This document shows positions 32,175-39,823 of a DNA stretch of 64,000 nt, one piece after another. The notes beneath the pieces are model-generated. The model did no database searches and was not told where the DNA came from. It saw nothing but the letters and a program-made list of their open reading frames with translations. Position 1 is the first letter of the stretch. The number at the start of each line of letters is the position of its first letter. A program made the translations under genes and the position numbers. Origin of the DNA: Opitutaceae bacterium (GTDB lineage Bacteria; Verrucomicrobiota; Verrucomicrobiia; Opitutales; Opitutaceae); contig JAGOJU010000005.1 of the NCBI GenBank assembly GCA_017994935.1, positions 1-64,000 of the forward strand, written 5' to 3'.

Positions 32175-33431
32175 ATGAACTCGAATTCCCAGAAACCTCC
32201 GGGAGCAAAACCTGCCCGCGTCGGACGCCGCTGGACACGATGGCTGCCCTGGCTCGCCGGCGGGATCGTCGTTGCACTCATCGTGATCGGCCTGTGGCCC
32301 AGGCCGCTTCCCGCGGAACTCGCAACCGTCTCCCGCGGGCCGATGCAGGTGACCGTCAACGAAGAGGGCATGACGCGACTCAAGTTCCGCTACACGGTCT
32401 CGAGTCCCGTTTCCGGCCTCCTGCAACGCATTGATCTGAAACCCGGCACGGCAGTGGAGGCGGGCAGGACAGTGCTGGCGACGCTGGAGACACGCGACGC
32501 GGATTTTCTCGATGCCCGGACGCGCGCACAGGCTGAGGCGGCTGTCAGGGCCGCCACCGCGATGATCGAGGAGGTTTCAGCAAGGCGCGAAAGCGCGGCC
32601 GCGGCTGCGGTCCTTTCCCGCACGGAATTCGAACGCATCCGTATGCTCTTTTCCTCAGGTTCAGCCTCGCGCCAGGAATTCGACGCCGCCGAACTTCGCC
32701 AGACGGTCGCCGAGCAGAACAGCCGCGCCGCCGGCTTCGCGCTACAGGTCGCGGAGCACGAGCTGCAGCAGGCCCGCGCCATGCTCGCCCGCGGAACGGA
32801 TGGCAAGGAAGCTGCCGGCGAACCGCTGATCATCACCTCTCCGATCACCGGAAAAATCCTGAAGGTCTTTCAGGAGAGCGAACGGGTCGTCCCCGCCGGG
32901 TTTGCCCTTCTCGAGGTCGGCGACCCTACCGATATCGAAGCCCGCATTGAAGTGCTGTCGCGCGACGCCGTGGCGATCCAGCCCGGCGCATCCGTCCTCC
33001 TGCACAAATGGGGAGGCGCCGAACCGCTGCGCGCGCGGGTCCGCGTGGTCGAACCAGCTGCGTTCACGAAAATCTCCGCGCTCGGCGTCGAGGAGCAGCG
33101 CGTCTACGTGGTGGCGGACCTGCTCAATTCGCCGCGGGAGCGGCCTTCCCTGGGCGACTCCTATCGTGTCGAAGGCAGCATCGTCGTGTGGTCATCCGAA
33201 GATGTCCTCAAGGCTCCCTCCGGCGCCTTTTTTCAGCGGGGAAATCAATGGCTCGTCTATCGGAGCGACGGCTCCCGTGCCCGCCTGAGGGCCGTTCACA
33301 TCGGACACAACAACGGACTCGAAACGGAAATCCTCGATGGCCTCGATGCCGGAGACAAGGTCGTGGTCTATCCCGGCGACCGCCTCACCGACGGCAGCCG
33401 GATCGAGCCACTATCCGTAAGCTCCCGCTGA
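32175..33431 (+). CDS. HlyD/MacA-family periplasmic adaptor
   Basis: 418 residues. One N-terminal membrane helix (WLPWLAGGIVVALIVIGLWP) anchors it. YTVSSPVSGLLQRIDLKPGT is the first lipoyl half, a long alpha hairpin follows (DADFLDARTRAQAEAAVRAA to QVAEHELQQARAML), then the second lipoyl half LIITSPITGKILKVFQESER and the beta-barrel domain to GDKVVVYPGDRLTDGSRI. Such adaptors bridge an inner-membrane pump and an outer-membrane channel; no TolC-like gene is seen nearby. It is the last gene of the exporter operon and meets the MFS gene tail to tail 20 bases on. Confidence 0.9.
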   Translation: MNSNSQKPPGAKPARVGRRWTRWLPWLAGGIVVALIVIGLWPRPLPAELATVSRGPMQVTVNEEGMTRLKFRYTVSSPVSGLLQRIDLKPGTAVEAGRTVLATLETRDADFLDARTRAQAEAAVRAATAMIEEVSARRESAAAAAVLSRTEFERIRMLFSSGSASRQEFDAAELRQTVAEQNSRAAGFALQVAEHELQQARAMLARGTDGKEAAGEPLIITSPITGKILKVFQESERVVPAGFALLEVGDPTDIEARIEVLSRDAVAIQPGASVLLHKWGGAEPLRARVRVVEPAAFTKISALGVEEQRVYVVADLLNSPRERPSLGDSYRVEGSIVVWSSEDVLKAPSGAFFQRGNQWLVYRSDGSRARLRAVHIGHNNGLETEILDGLDAGDKVVVYPGDRLTDGSRIEPLSVSSR

Positions 33432-33451
33432 ACACGGCTGCCCCTCGCCCT

Positions 33452-34696
33452 CTACCTGTCAGGTATCCGGCGGTCGGGGATTGCAGCATCCGGTGATGCT
33501 CCTCCGGCGTCGTTGACCCGCACGGTTCGTGCGAGGGCGATGCTCGCCATGCCCGCGCTCACCGCAATCCAGCCAAGCCAGTCAAAGTGAAGGAGACTGC
33601 CGTCGGGTTGTTTTGTGACCATCCAGCCGCCAACCGTCGAACTCACTCCGGCAATCAGGTCTCGCGTGCAACTGGTCAGGCTCAGGAAAGCGCCGCGACG
33701 CGAGGAGGGCACGGCGAGCGTCACGATCGCCTGCCCTGGCACGAACCGGCCGCTTGCAAAGATGAAGAAGAGGCCGTTGAGCACGAGCGTGATCCAGACA
33801 GGCGTCGGTCCGGAGTTCGCGATCGCAAGCGTCACAAGCAGCGCGGTCACAACCATGATGTTGAAAATGCGCTGGCGGCCGAACCGATCCGCCAGGCGAC
33901 CCACCTGTGGCGCAGTCAGCACACTCGAAACTCCTCCGATGAAATAGACCAAGGAGAGGTATTTCTCCGGCAAGGCCATGTCCCCGACCAGGTGAGGTGA
34001 AAGCAGCGGAATCACGCTGAAATGACTCAGGACCGTCACCCCCATGAACAGGATCGCCCTCCCCGCATTGGCATCGCGCAGCAGTTCGCGAAAGGCCCCT
34101 CCGCCAACGGTAGCTTCGCGCAGATGGCCCCGCACCGGGGGCAGGATGCGAAACACCACCCACCACATCGATCCCGCAACGAGCGCAAGCAACGTGAACG
34201 GCGTCCGCCATCCGAACGACTGGGCAAGTTGGAGTCCAACCGGAACACCGATCGCCGCCGCGACGGCGAACGCGGTCATCACAATCCCGATGCCAGCAGC
34301 CCGCCTCGCCGGCGGCACAATATCGCTCACGATTGCGAGGCACAACGAGCCGGAGATTCCTCCAAATGCCCCACCAATCGCACGTGCGATCAGCAGCGTG
34401 CGGGCATCCCGGGCCAGGCCGCAAAGGAGCGTCGCCACCGCAAATCCTGCATACACGCAGAGGAGAAGAGTACGCCGGTCGAACCGGTCGATGAAGGGTG
34501 CTCCAAGCAGTCCCACCACACCCGCGGAAATCGAATACGCCGCAACAAACGCCGTGAACTGTCCCGCCCCCAGGTTCAGTTCACGCATCAACTGCGGAGC
34601 CAGGGGCATCATGACCATGAAGTCCATGATGTGCGTGAATTGTATTCCCGCCAGAATCAGCAGGACGAGGCGCTCGGATGGAAGCCGTTGGGACAT
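33452..34696 (-). CDS. MFS transporter, drug/sugar efflux type
   Basis: 414 residues with about twelve membrane helices. FTHIMDFMVMMPLAPQLMRE is helix 1, which carries the Asp typical of drug:proton antiporters. GAPFIDRFDRRTLLL is the loop 2-3 MFS motif, repeated in the second half as GRLADRFGRQRIF, and GIGIVMTAFAVAAAIGVPVG matches the antiporter motif C region. It most resembles the AraJ/multidrug-efflux group. The substrate is unknown. It is followed, 115 bases away on the same strand upstream side, by the HxlR regulator gene, which may control it. Confidence 0.85.
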   Translation of the reverse strand: MSQRLPSERLVLLILAGIQFTHIMDFMVMMPLAPQLMRELNLGAGQFTAFVAAYSISAGVVGLLGAPFIDRFDRRTLLLCVYAGFAVATLLCGLARDARTLLIARAIGGAFGGISGSLCLAIVSDIVPPARRAAGIGIVMTAFAVAAAIGVPVGLQLAQSFGWRTPFTLLALVAGSMWWVVFRILPPVRGHLREATVGGGAFRELLRDANAGRAILFMGVTVLSHFSVIPLLSPHLVGDMALPEKYLSLVYFIGGVSSVLTAPQVGRLADRFGRQRIFNIMVVTALLVTLAIANSGPTPVWITLVLNGLFFIFASGRFVPGQAIVTLAVPSSRRGAFLSLTSCTRDLIAGVSSTVGGWMVTKQPDGSLLHFDWLGWIAVSAGMASIALARTVRVNDAGGASPDAAIPDRRIPDR

Positions 34697-34811
34697 CGTA
34701 AACAGCCAGCCTCACCGAAAACCACCGCGGTCGGCAATTCGATCCCGCGCGGATACTCCGCAGTGAAATTCTCCGACAGCGCTGCGACTTCGGACGGCGA
34801 GACGGGCGCGT

Positions 34812-35198
34812 CTACAGTTTTTGGGACCGTTTCGTCGCCTTGCGTCCCAAAGCAACACCCGCCTCTTCCGGCCTCGGAGGCACGTGTTCAGCCTGCAGCG
34901 CATGCAGTTGCTCAATGATGCCAGCCAACTTCACTCCGGTCGGTGTCAGGCTGTACTCCACATGCTGAACCTTGCCCGCGAGCTCTTCACGCGTGATCAA
35001 TCCGTAGTCGCGCAGTTTTCTCAACCTCTCGGTCAGGACCTTGGTCGAAATGCCAGGAATGTAGCGTTCCAGCCTGCCCGGGCGCGTCACGCCGCGCTTC
35101 AAGGCTCCCACCACAGCAGCTGACCACTTGCAGCCCACCACGTCCTCAAGCCGCCGATAAGCGGAGCGCTCGTCGAGGGAGAGATTTGGGGTAGGCAT
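34812..35198 (-). CDS. HxlR-family transcriptional regulator
   Basis: 128 residues. The winged helix is seen in CKWSAAVVGALKRGVTRPGR, LERYIPGISTKVLTERLRKL, and the wing GLITREELAGKVQHVEYSLT. The single Cys in the GCKW motif corresponds to the redox- or electrophile-sensing Cys of HxlR proteins such as HypR and YodB. It binds as a dimer to palindromes and often controls a divergent detoxification gene. Here the divergent neighbour is a CxxC thioredoxin-like protein, and the gap between them holds two palindromes. The downstream MFS pump may be a second target. Confidence 0.9.
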   Translation of the reverse strand: MPTPNLSLDERSAYRRLEDVVGCKWSAAVVGALKRGVTRPGRLERYIPGISTKVLTERLRKLRDYGLITREELAGKVQHVEYSLTPTGVKLAGIIEQLHALQAEHVPPRPEEAGVALGRKATKRSQKL

Positions 35199-35240
35199 CG
35201 CACCTCGACAGTGGTGCCGTTTGCGCCGGACGTCGAGCAG

Positions 35241-35256
35241 GCACCTTTTGGTGCCC
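35241..35256. promoter_or_regulatory. Palindrome GGCACCTTTTGGTGCC, possible HxlR operator
   Basis: Perfect six-base arms around TTTT, about 45 bases before the hxlR start. It fits an autoregulatory operator, though a small hairpin is also possible. Confidence 0.4.
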
Positions 35257-35315
35257 CCTCCACAATTTGTGCCCTATGGCCGCGCGGCGATTTCCCCGCT
35301 ATGATGAGGCTGTCG

Positions 35316-35327
35316 GACTTCAAAGTC
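35316..35327. promoter_or_regulatory. Palindrome GACTTCAAAGTC, possible HxlR operator
   Basis: GACTT-CA-AAGTC, about 55 bases before the thioredoxin-like gene, followed closely by a second GACTTTG half. Its size and symmetry are in the range used by HxlR proteins. Confidence 0.4.
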
Positions 35328-35380
35328 ACCCGACTTTGCAAGCGATTCGTTCCATCAATCCCGTACCACCATCACTGATC

Positions 35381-35617
35381 ATGAAATCCACCGCCAAATT
35401 CTATCACGCCGGCTGCCCTGTCTGCCTCGAGGCAGAACAGGTCGTCACCCGCTATCTCGACCCCACCAAGGTCCACGTCGAGGTCGTCCACCTCGGCAAC
35501 GCCAAGAACCGCGTCGCCGAAGCCGAAGCCGCCGGTGTCAAATCCGTGCCCGCCCTCGTGATTGACGGCAAACCCGTGCACATGAATTTCGGCGCCCCGC
35601 TCTCGGCGTTGAAATAA
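35381..35617 (+). CDS. Small thioredoxin-like protein with CPVC motif
   Basis: 78 residues from ATG 35381. MKSTAKFYHAGCPVCLEAEQ gives the first strand and the C-P-V-C redox pair, and SVPALVIDGKPVHMNFG is the cis-Pro strand of a minimal thioredoxin/glutaredoxin fold. It is cytoplasmic, without a signal. It probably reduces disulfides or acts as a redox relay, and divergence from an HxlR regulator suggests induction by thiol stress. A strong terminator follows 11 bases after the stop. A longer start would read through the operator region and is unlikely. Confidence 0.85.
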   Translation: MKSTAKFYHAGCPVCLEAEQVVTRYLDPTKVHVEVVHLGNAKNRVAEAEAAGVKSVPALVIDGKPVHMNFGAPLSALK

Positions 35618-35628
35618 ACAAAGGCCTC

Positions 35629-35663
35629 GCGTGTGCTCCGCATCACCTGCGCGGAGCACACGC
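35629..35663 (+). terminator. Hairpin terminator after the thioredoxin-like gene
   Basis: GCGTGTGCTCCGC (35629-35641) pairs perfectly with GCGGAGCACACGC (35651-35663) around a nine-base loop. There is no long T run, so efficiency is uncertain. Confidence 0.6.
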
Positions 35664-35682
35664 CTCAAACCTTGTTCAATCG

Positions 35683-35711
35683 GAGAGGCGGCGTCGGACC
35701 GCCGCCTTCTC
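35683..35711. terminator. Second hairpin, GGCGGCG/CGCCGCC
   Basis: GAGAGGCGGCG and CGCCGCCTTCTC around TCGGAC, 20 bases behind the first hairpin. It may act with it or shield the PSD1 gene. The rest of 35712-35903 shows no gene. Confidence 0.45.
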
Positions 35712-35903
35712 CCTCACCGTGCATTTCGATGAACGGTGAAACTGACACGCGATGGCAACGGTCCGGAAAAAAGCATGCCCGATACCATCGCACAAGCCGC
35801 GACTCGCCGAGGCGGGCACTAGCTCTGAATTTTCAGCGCCGGGATCTTCGCCCTTCGTAGAAATCCCCTTTCCACAAACCACATTTTTGACAATCGTGGA
35901 CCG

Positions 35904-38342
35904 GTGGCAGCACGCTCCCGCTTTCTCCGTTTTCTCCTCTTGTGGCTGCCGCTCCCAATCTTCGGCGCAGGCGCCACGGTTGACTATCTGCGCGATGTCA
36001 AACCGATCCTGACCCAGCACTGCGTCCGCTGTCACGGCGAGACCAAGGAGGAGGCCGGCCTGCGAATCGACACCGCAGAAGCCATGAAACTGGGCGGTGA
36101 AAGCGGCTCCGTCACGAAACTGCGCCGCGGCCGCGAAAGCCTGCTGATTGAGGTCGTCACCGGGACGCATGAGGACATTCCCCGCATGCCGTACAAGAAG
36201 CCGGCGCTGTCCCCGGCACAGATCGATACCCTGCGCGATTGGGTGTCGCAGGGCGCCAAGGCACCCGAAGTCGAGGAACCGGGACGTTTCGTCCATTGGG
36301 CATTTGTTCCTCCGTCACATCCCGAACCTCCGCAGGTAAAACAAGGCAGGTGGATCAGAAACCCCATCGATCGTTTCATCCTCTCCCGCCTCGAAAAGGA
36401 GGGCATCAAACCCTCGCCTGAGGCAGACCGCACCATGCTGCTGCGGCGCGTCAGCCTGGATCTGACCGGCATTCCTCCGACACCGGGTGAGGTCGATGCC
36501 TTCATCCGGGATTCCTCCAAGGACGCCTATGAACGTGTCGTCGACCGACTGCTCGCATCGCCCCGCTACGGCGAACGCTGGGCCCGCACCTGGCTCGATG
36601 TGGCCCGCTACAGCGACTCCGACGGCTACAGCGTCGATGCACCGCGGCAGATCTGGAAATACCGTGACTGGGTGGTTAATGCGTTCAATCGCGACATGCC
36701 TTTTGACCAGTTTGTCATCGAGCAGCTCGCCGGGGACATCCTTCCCGGCGCAACAATCGAGCAGCGCATCGCCACTGGTTTCAATCGCAACACGCAGATC
36801 AACCAGGAAGGCGGCATCGATCCTGAGCAGTTTCGGATCGAAGCAGTGCTCGACCGCGTAAACACCTATGGCACGGCCTTTCTCGGCCTCACCGTGAGCT
36901 GCGCCCAGTGTCACGACCACAAATTTGACCCGCTCACGCAAAAGGAATACTACCAGCTCTTCGCCTTCTTCAACAACAGTCCCGACGACGGTCACGGTCA
37001 GCCAAAGGCGACGGGGCAGCTCGAATTCCCCGGCGAGTCTGCGCTGCCTCCAGACCATGAGAGCGAACTCACCAAGGCACGTATCGCACTCACCGCCTAC
37101 CTCGACGACAGGGCCGGTCAGATCGCGGAACAGATCGCAAAACTCACACCTGAAGGCATCCAGGCACTGAAGCAGAAGACCCAGGACGCGCTCCAGATCC
37201 CAATGAGCGCGCAGTCGCTCGAACAGCGTCGCGACGTGTTCTTCACGCTGAACGGAGCCGACACCGAGTTTCTCGCTCTGAACCAGGCTTTTCTCTCGCT
37301 TGATCGCGCGCCACGTTTCGTCACGACCCTGGTGATGTCCGAACTGCCCGAACCTCGGGAGACTTTTCTTTTCATCAATGGCGACTTCACCCGGCACGGC
37401 GAAAAGGTCGCCGCCGGCACGCCCCAGGAACTTCCTCCGCTGCAAAAGTCACACCCCAACCGGCTCGATCTCGCGCGATGGACGGTCGATCCAGGCAATC
37501 CGCTGACGGCGCGCGTGGCCGTCAACCGCATCTGGCAGCAGTACTGGGGCCGCGGACTCGTCGAGACAGAGAATGATTTCGGTACCCAGGGCGAACCGCC
37601 GACACACCCTGAACTCCTCAATTGGCTCGCAACTGAATTCATTGCTCGCGGCTGGAGCATGAAGTCCATGCACCGCTTGATCGTAACCTCCGCAAGTTAC
37701 CGGCAGTCCTCGACGGTGCGGAGCGACCTTCAGACACGCGATCCGCTCAACAAGCTATACGCACGCCAGAACCGCCTGCGCCTCGATGCCGAGGTCATAC
37801 GCGATGTCTGCCTCTCCGCCTCCGGCCTTCTTTCGGAAAAAATGGGCGGTCCGCCGGTGTATCCACCCCAGCCCGACGGGGTGATGTCGCTCGGCCAGGT
37901 AAAACGCGCCTGGATCGAAAGCACCGGGGAGGACCGTCATCGGCGCGGTCTCTATACCCAGCGCTGGCGCGGAACCCTCCATCCAGCCTTCGCAGTGTTT
38001 GATGCGCCGGATGGGGCGACCGCCTGCACGCGTCGGCTGCGGTCCAACACGCCGCTGCAGGCCCTCACCCTGCTCAACGATCCGCAGTACCACGAGTTTT
38101 CCCAGGCGCTGGCCCATCGCATCCTCGCGATCGACCGCAGCCGCGTCACCACCCGGATTGAAACCGCCTTCCGACTTTGCCTCGCGCGCAAGCCCGACCG
38201 CATCGAGCGCAAGCGGCTCGTGCAGCTTTACGAACAGCAGATGGAAACGGCATCCGGCTCCGACGAACAGCGTCGCCTTGCCGCATGGGAGGTCATATCC
38301 CGTGTCCTGCTCAACCTCGACGAAACCATCACCCGGGAGTGA
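35904..38342 (+). CDS. PSD1/DUF1549-DUF1553 protein with planctomycete-type cytochrome c domain
   Basis: 812 residues from a GTG; FLRFLLLWLPLPIFGAGATV is the signal peptide. The cytochrome-like domain has CVRCH at 40-44 and PRMPYKKPALSPAQIDTLRD with the distal Met. DUF1549 follows (RNPIDRFILSRLEKEGIKPS, RRVSLDLTGIPPTPGEVDAF, a second CAQCHDHKFDPLTQKEYYQL), and DUF1553 ends it (NRIWQQYWGRGLVETENDFG, RSNTPLQALTLLNDPQYHEF). Such proteins are periplasmic, frequent in Planctomycetes and Verrucomicrobia, and almost always paired with a DUF1501 protein as here. Their exact role is not settled, but they are linked to polysaccharide degradation. Confidence 0.9.
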   Translation: MAARSRFLRFLLLWLPLPIFGAGATVDYLRDVKPILTQHCVRCHGETKEEAGLRIDTAEAMKLGGESGSVTKLRRGRESLLIEVVTGTHEDIPRMPYKKPALSPAQIDTLRDWVSQGAKAPEVEEPGRFVHWAFVPPSHPEPPQVKQGRWIRNPIDRFILSRLEKEGIKPSPEADRTMLLRRVSLDLTGIPPTPGEVDAFIRDSSKDAYERVVDRLLASPRYGERWARTWLDVARYSDSDGYSVDAPRQIWKYRDWVVNAFNRDMPFDQFVIEQLAGDILPGATIEQRIATGFNRNTQINQEGGIDPEQFRIEAVLDRVNTYGTAFLGLTVSCAQCHDHKFDPLTQKEYYQLFAFFNNSPDDGHGQPKATGQLEFPGESALPPDHESELTKARIALTAYLDDRAGQIAEQIAKLTPEGIQALKQKTQDALQIPMSAQSLEQRRDVFFTLNGADTEFLALNQAFLSLDRAPRFVTTLVMSELPEPRETFLFINGDFTRHGEKVAAGTPQELPPLQKSHPNRLDLARWTVDPGNPLTARVAVNRIWQQYWGRGLVETENDFGTQGEPPTHPELLNWLATEFIARGWSMKSMHRLIVTSASYRQSSTVRSDLQTRDPLNKLYARQNRLRLDAEVIRDVCLSASGLLSEKMGGPPVYPPQPDGVMSLGQVKRAWIESTGEDRHRRGLYTQRWRGTLHPAFAVFDAPDGATACTRRLRSNTPLQALTLLNDPQYHEFSQALAHRILAIDRSRVTTRIETAFRLCLARKPDRIERKRLVQLYEQQMETASGSDEQRRLAAWEVISRVLLNLDETITRE

Positions 38343-38371
38343 CCCGGAATCTGTATCCATCCTTCAAACAC

Positions 38372-39823
38372 ATGATCACCGACACTCCCAGTGAACATCT
38401 GTGCCAGCTGACGCGCCGCCATTTTTTCAGCCGCTGTTCCGTGGGCCTGGGAGGCATCGCGCTGGCATCGCTGTTCGGTCGCTCGCCCCTGTCCGGCGCC
38501 ACGCCCGGCCACGAGCCGGGATCGACAACCCGGCCGCCCCATTTCAAGCCGCGCGCAAAAAACGTCATCTACCTCTTCATGGCCGGCGGTCCCAGCCAAC
38601 TCGAGCTCTTCGACTACAAGCCAAGGCTGATCGAACTCAACAACCAGCCGATTCCCACCTCCTTCATCGAAGGAAAACGTTTCGCCTTCATGGACAGCAG
38701 CCATTCGACCCGGCTGCTCGGAACGCGCCGGACTTTCACCCGGCATGGCAGGAGCGGCGCATGGGTCTCCGATCTTTTTCCCCACACCGCTGGCATCGTT
38801 GACGACATCTCCCTCCTCAAATCGTGCCAGGCCACGCTGTTCAATCACGCGCCAGCCAAGCTGTTCATGAACACCGGCTCGGGACAGTTCGGCCGGCCCA
38901 GCATGGGCGCATGGGTGAACTACGGCCTGGGAAGCGAGGCCCGGGACCTGCCGGGTTTTGTGGTGCTGCAATCGGGGCCCCGGGGACCGCGCGGCGGCCC
39001 CGTCAACTGGGGCTCAGGTTTTCTCCCCACGAATTTCCAGGGTGTGCCGCTGCGCTCGGGCGCGGAACCCATTCTCGACCTCACCAACCCGACCGGAGTG
39101 ACGCGTGAAAGGCAGCGCCAGACCATCGACGCCATCCGAGATCTCAATCTGCGCCGCGCCGTTGCCACCGGAGATCCGGAGATTCACACGCGCATCGCAG
39201 CCTACGAAATGGCTTTCGCAATGCAATCGAGCGCACCGGAGCTCATCGACCTCTCCAAGGAGTCCGACGCCACCCTCCGCCTCTACGGAGCCGACCGCAC
39301 CACTCCATCTTTCGCGCGCAACTGCCTGCTCGCACGCCGACTGGTCGAACGTGGAACGCGTTTCGTTCAATTGTACCACACGAATTGGGACAGCCATGGC
39401 GGTCCGGGCGAAAATCTCCAGGGTGACTTTGAAAAGATCTGCCGCGAGGTGGACCAGGGGCAGGCTGCCCTGGTGAAGGATCTCAAGTCACGCGGTCTGC
39501 TCGACGATACGCTCGTGATCTGGGGCGGCGAATTCGGCCGCACGCCCATGGGCGAGACGCGTGACACCACCGGACGCAACCACCACATCGATGCCTTCAC
39601 GATGTGGTTCGCCGGTGGAGGCGCAAAGGCGGGCGCCGTGATCGGCGAAACCGACGAACTGGGATTCAATGCGGTCGAGGACAGGGCCCACGTGCACGAC
39701 ATCCACGCGACGATCCTCCACCTCCTGGGCATCGATCACACAAAGCTGACCTTCCGTTTCCAGGGACGCGACTACCGCCTGACGGACGTGCACGGAAACG
39801 TGGTCTCAAAACTGCTTGCCTGA
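38372..39823 (+). CDS. DUF1501 protein, Tat-exported, alkaline-phosphatase-like fold
   Basis: 483 residues from ATG 38372. LTRRHFFSRCSVGLGGIALA is the twin-arginine signal. KNVIYLFMAGGPSQLELFDY is the DUF1501 opening, and GGEFGRTPMGE, GRNHHIDAFTMWFAGGGAKA and HDIHATILHLLGIDHTKLTF are its conserved metal-site region, related to sulfatase/phosphatase folds. It follows the PSD1 gene by 29 bases and forms a conserved two-gene operon with it. Its 3' end overlaps the convergent GH106-like gene by 18 bases. Confidence 0.92.
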   Translation: MITDTPSEHLCQLTRRHFFSRCSVGLGGIALASLFGRSPLSGATPGHEPGSTTRPPHFKPRAKNVIYLFMAGGPSQLELFDYKPRLIELNNQPIPTSFIEGKRFAFMDSSHSTRLLGTRRTFTRHGRSGAWVSDLFPHTAGIVDDISLLKSCQATLFNHAPAKLFMNTGSGQFGRPSMGAWVNYGLGSEARDLPGFVVLQSGPRGPRGGPVNWGSGFLPTNFQGVPLRSGAEPILDLTNPTGVTRERQRQTIDAIRDLNLRRAVATGDPEIHTRIAAYEMAFAMQSSAPELIDLSKESDATLRLYGADRTTPSFARNCLLARRLVERGTRFVQLYHTNWDSHGGPGENLQGDFEKICREVDQGQAALVKDLKSRGLLDDTLVIWGGEFGRTPMGETRDTTGRNHHIDAFTMWFAGGGAKAGAVIGETDELGFNAVEDRAHVHDIHATILHLLGIDHTKLTFRFQGRDYRLTDVHGNVVSKLLA

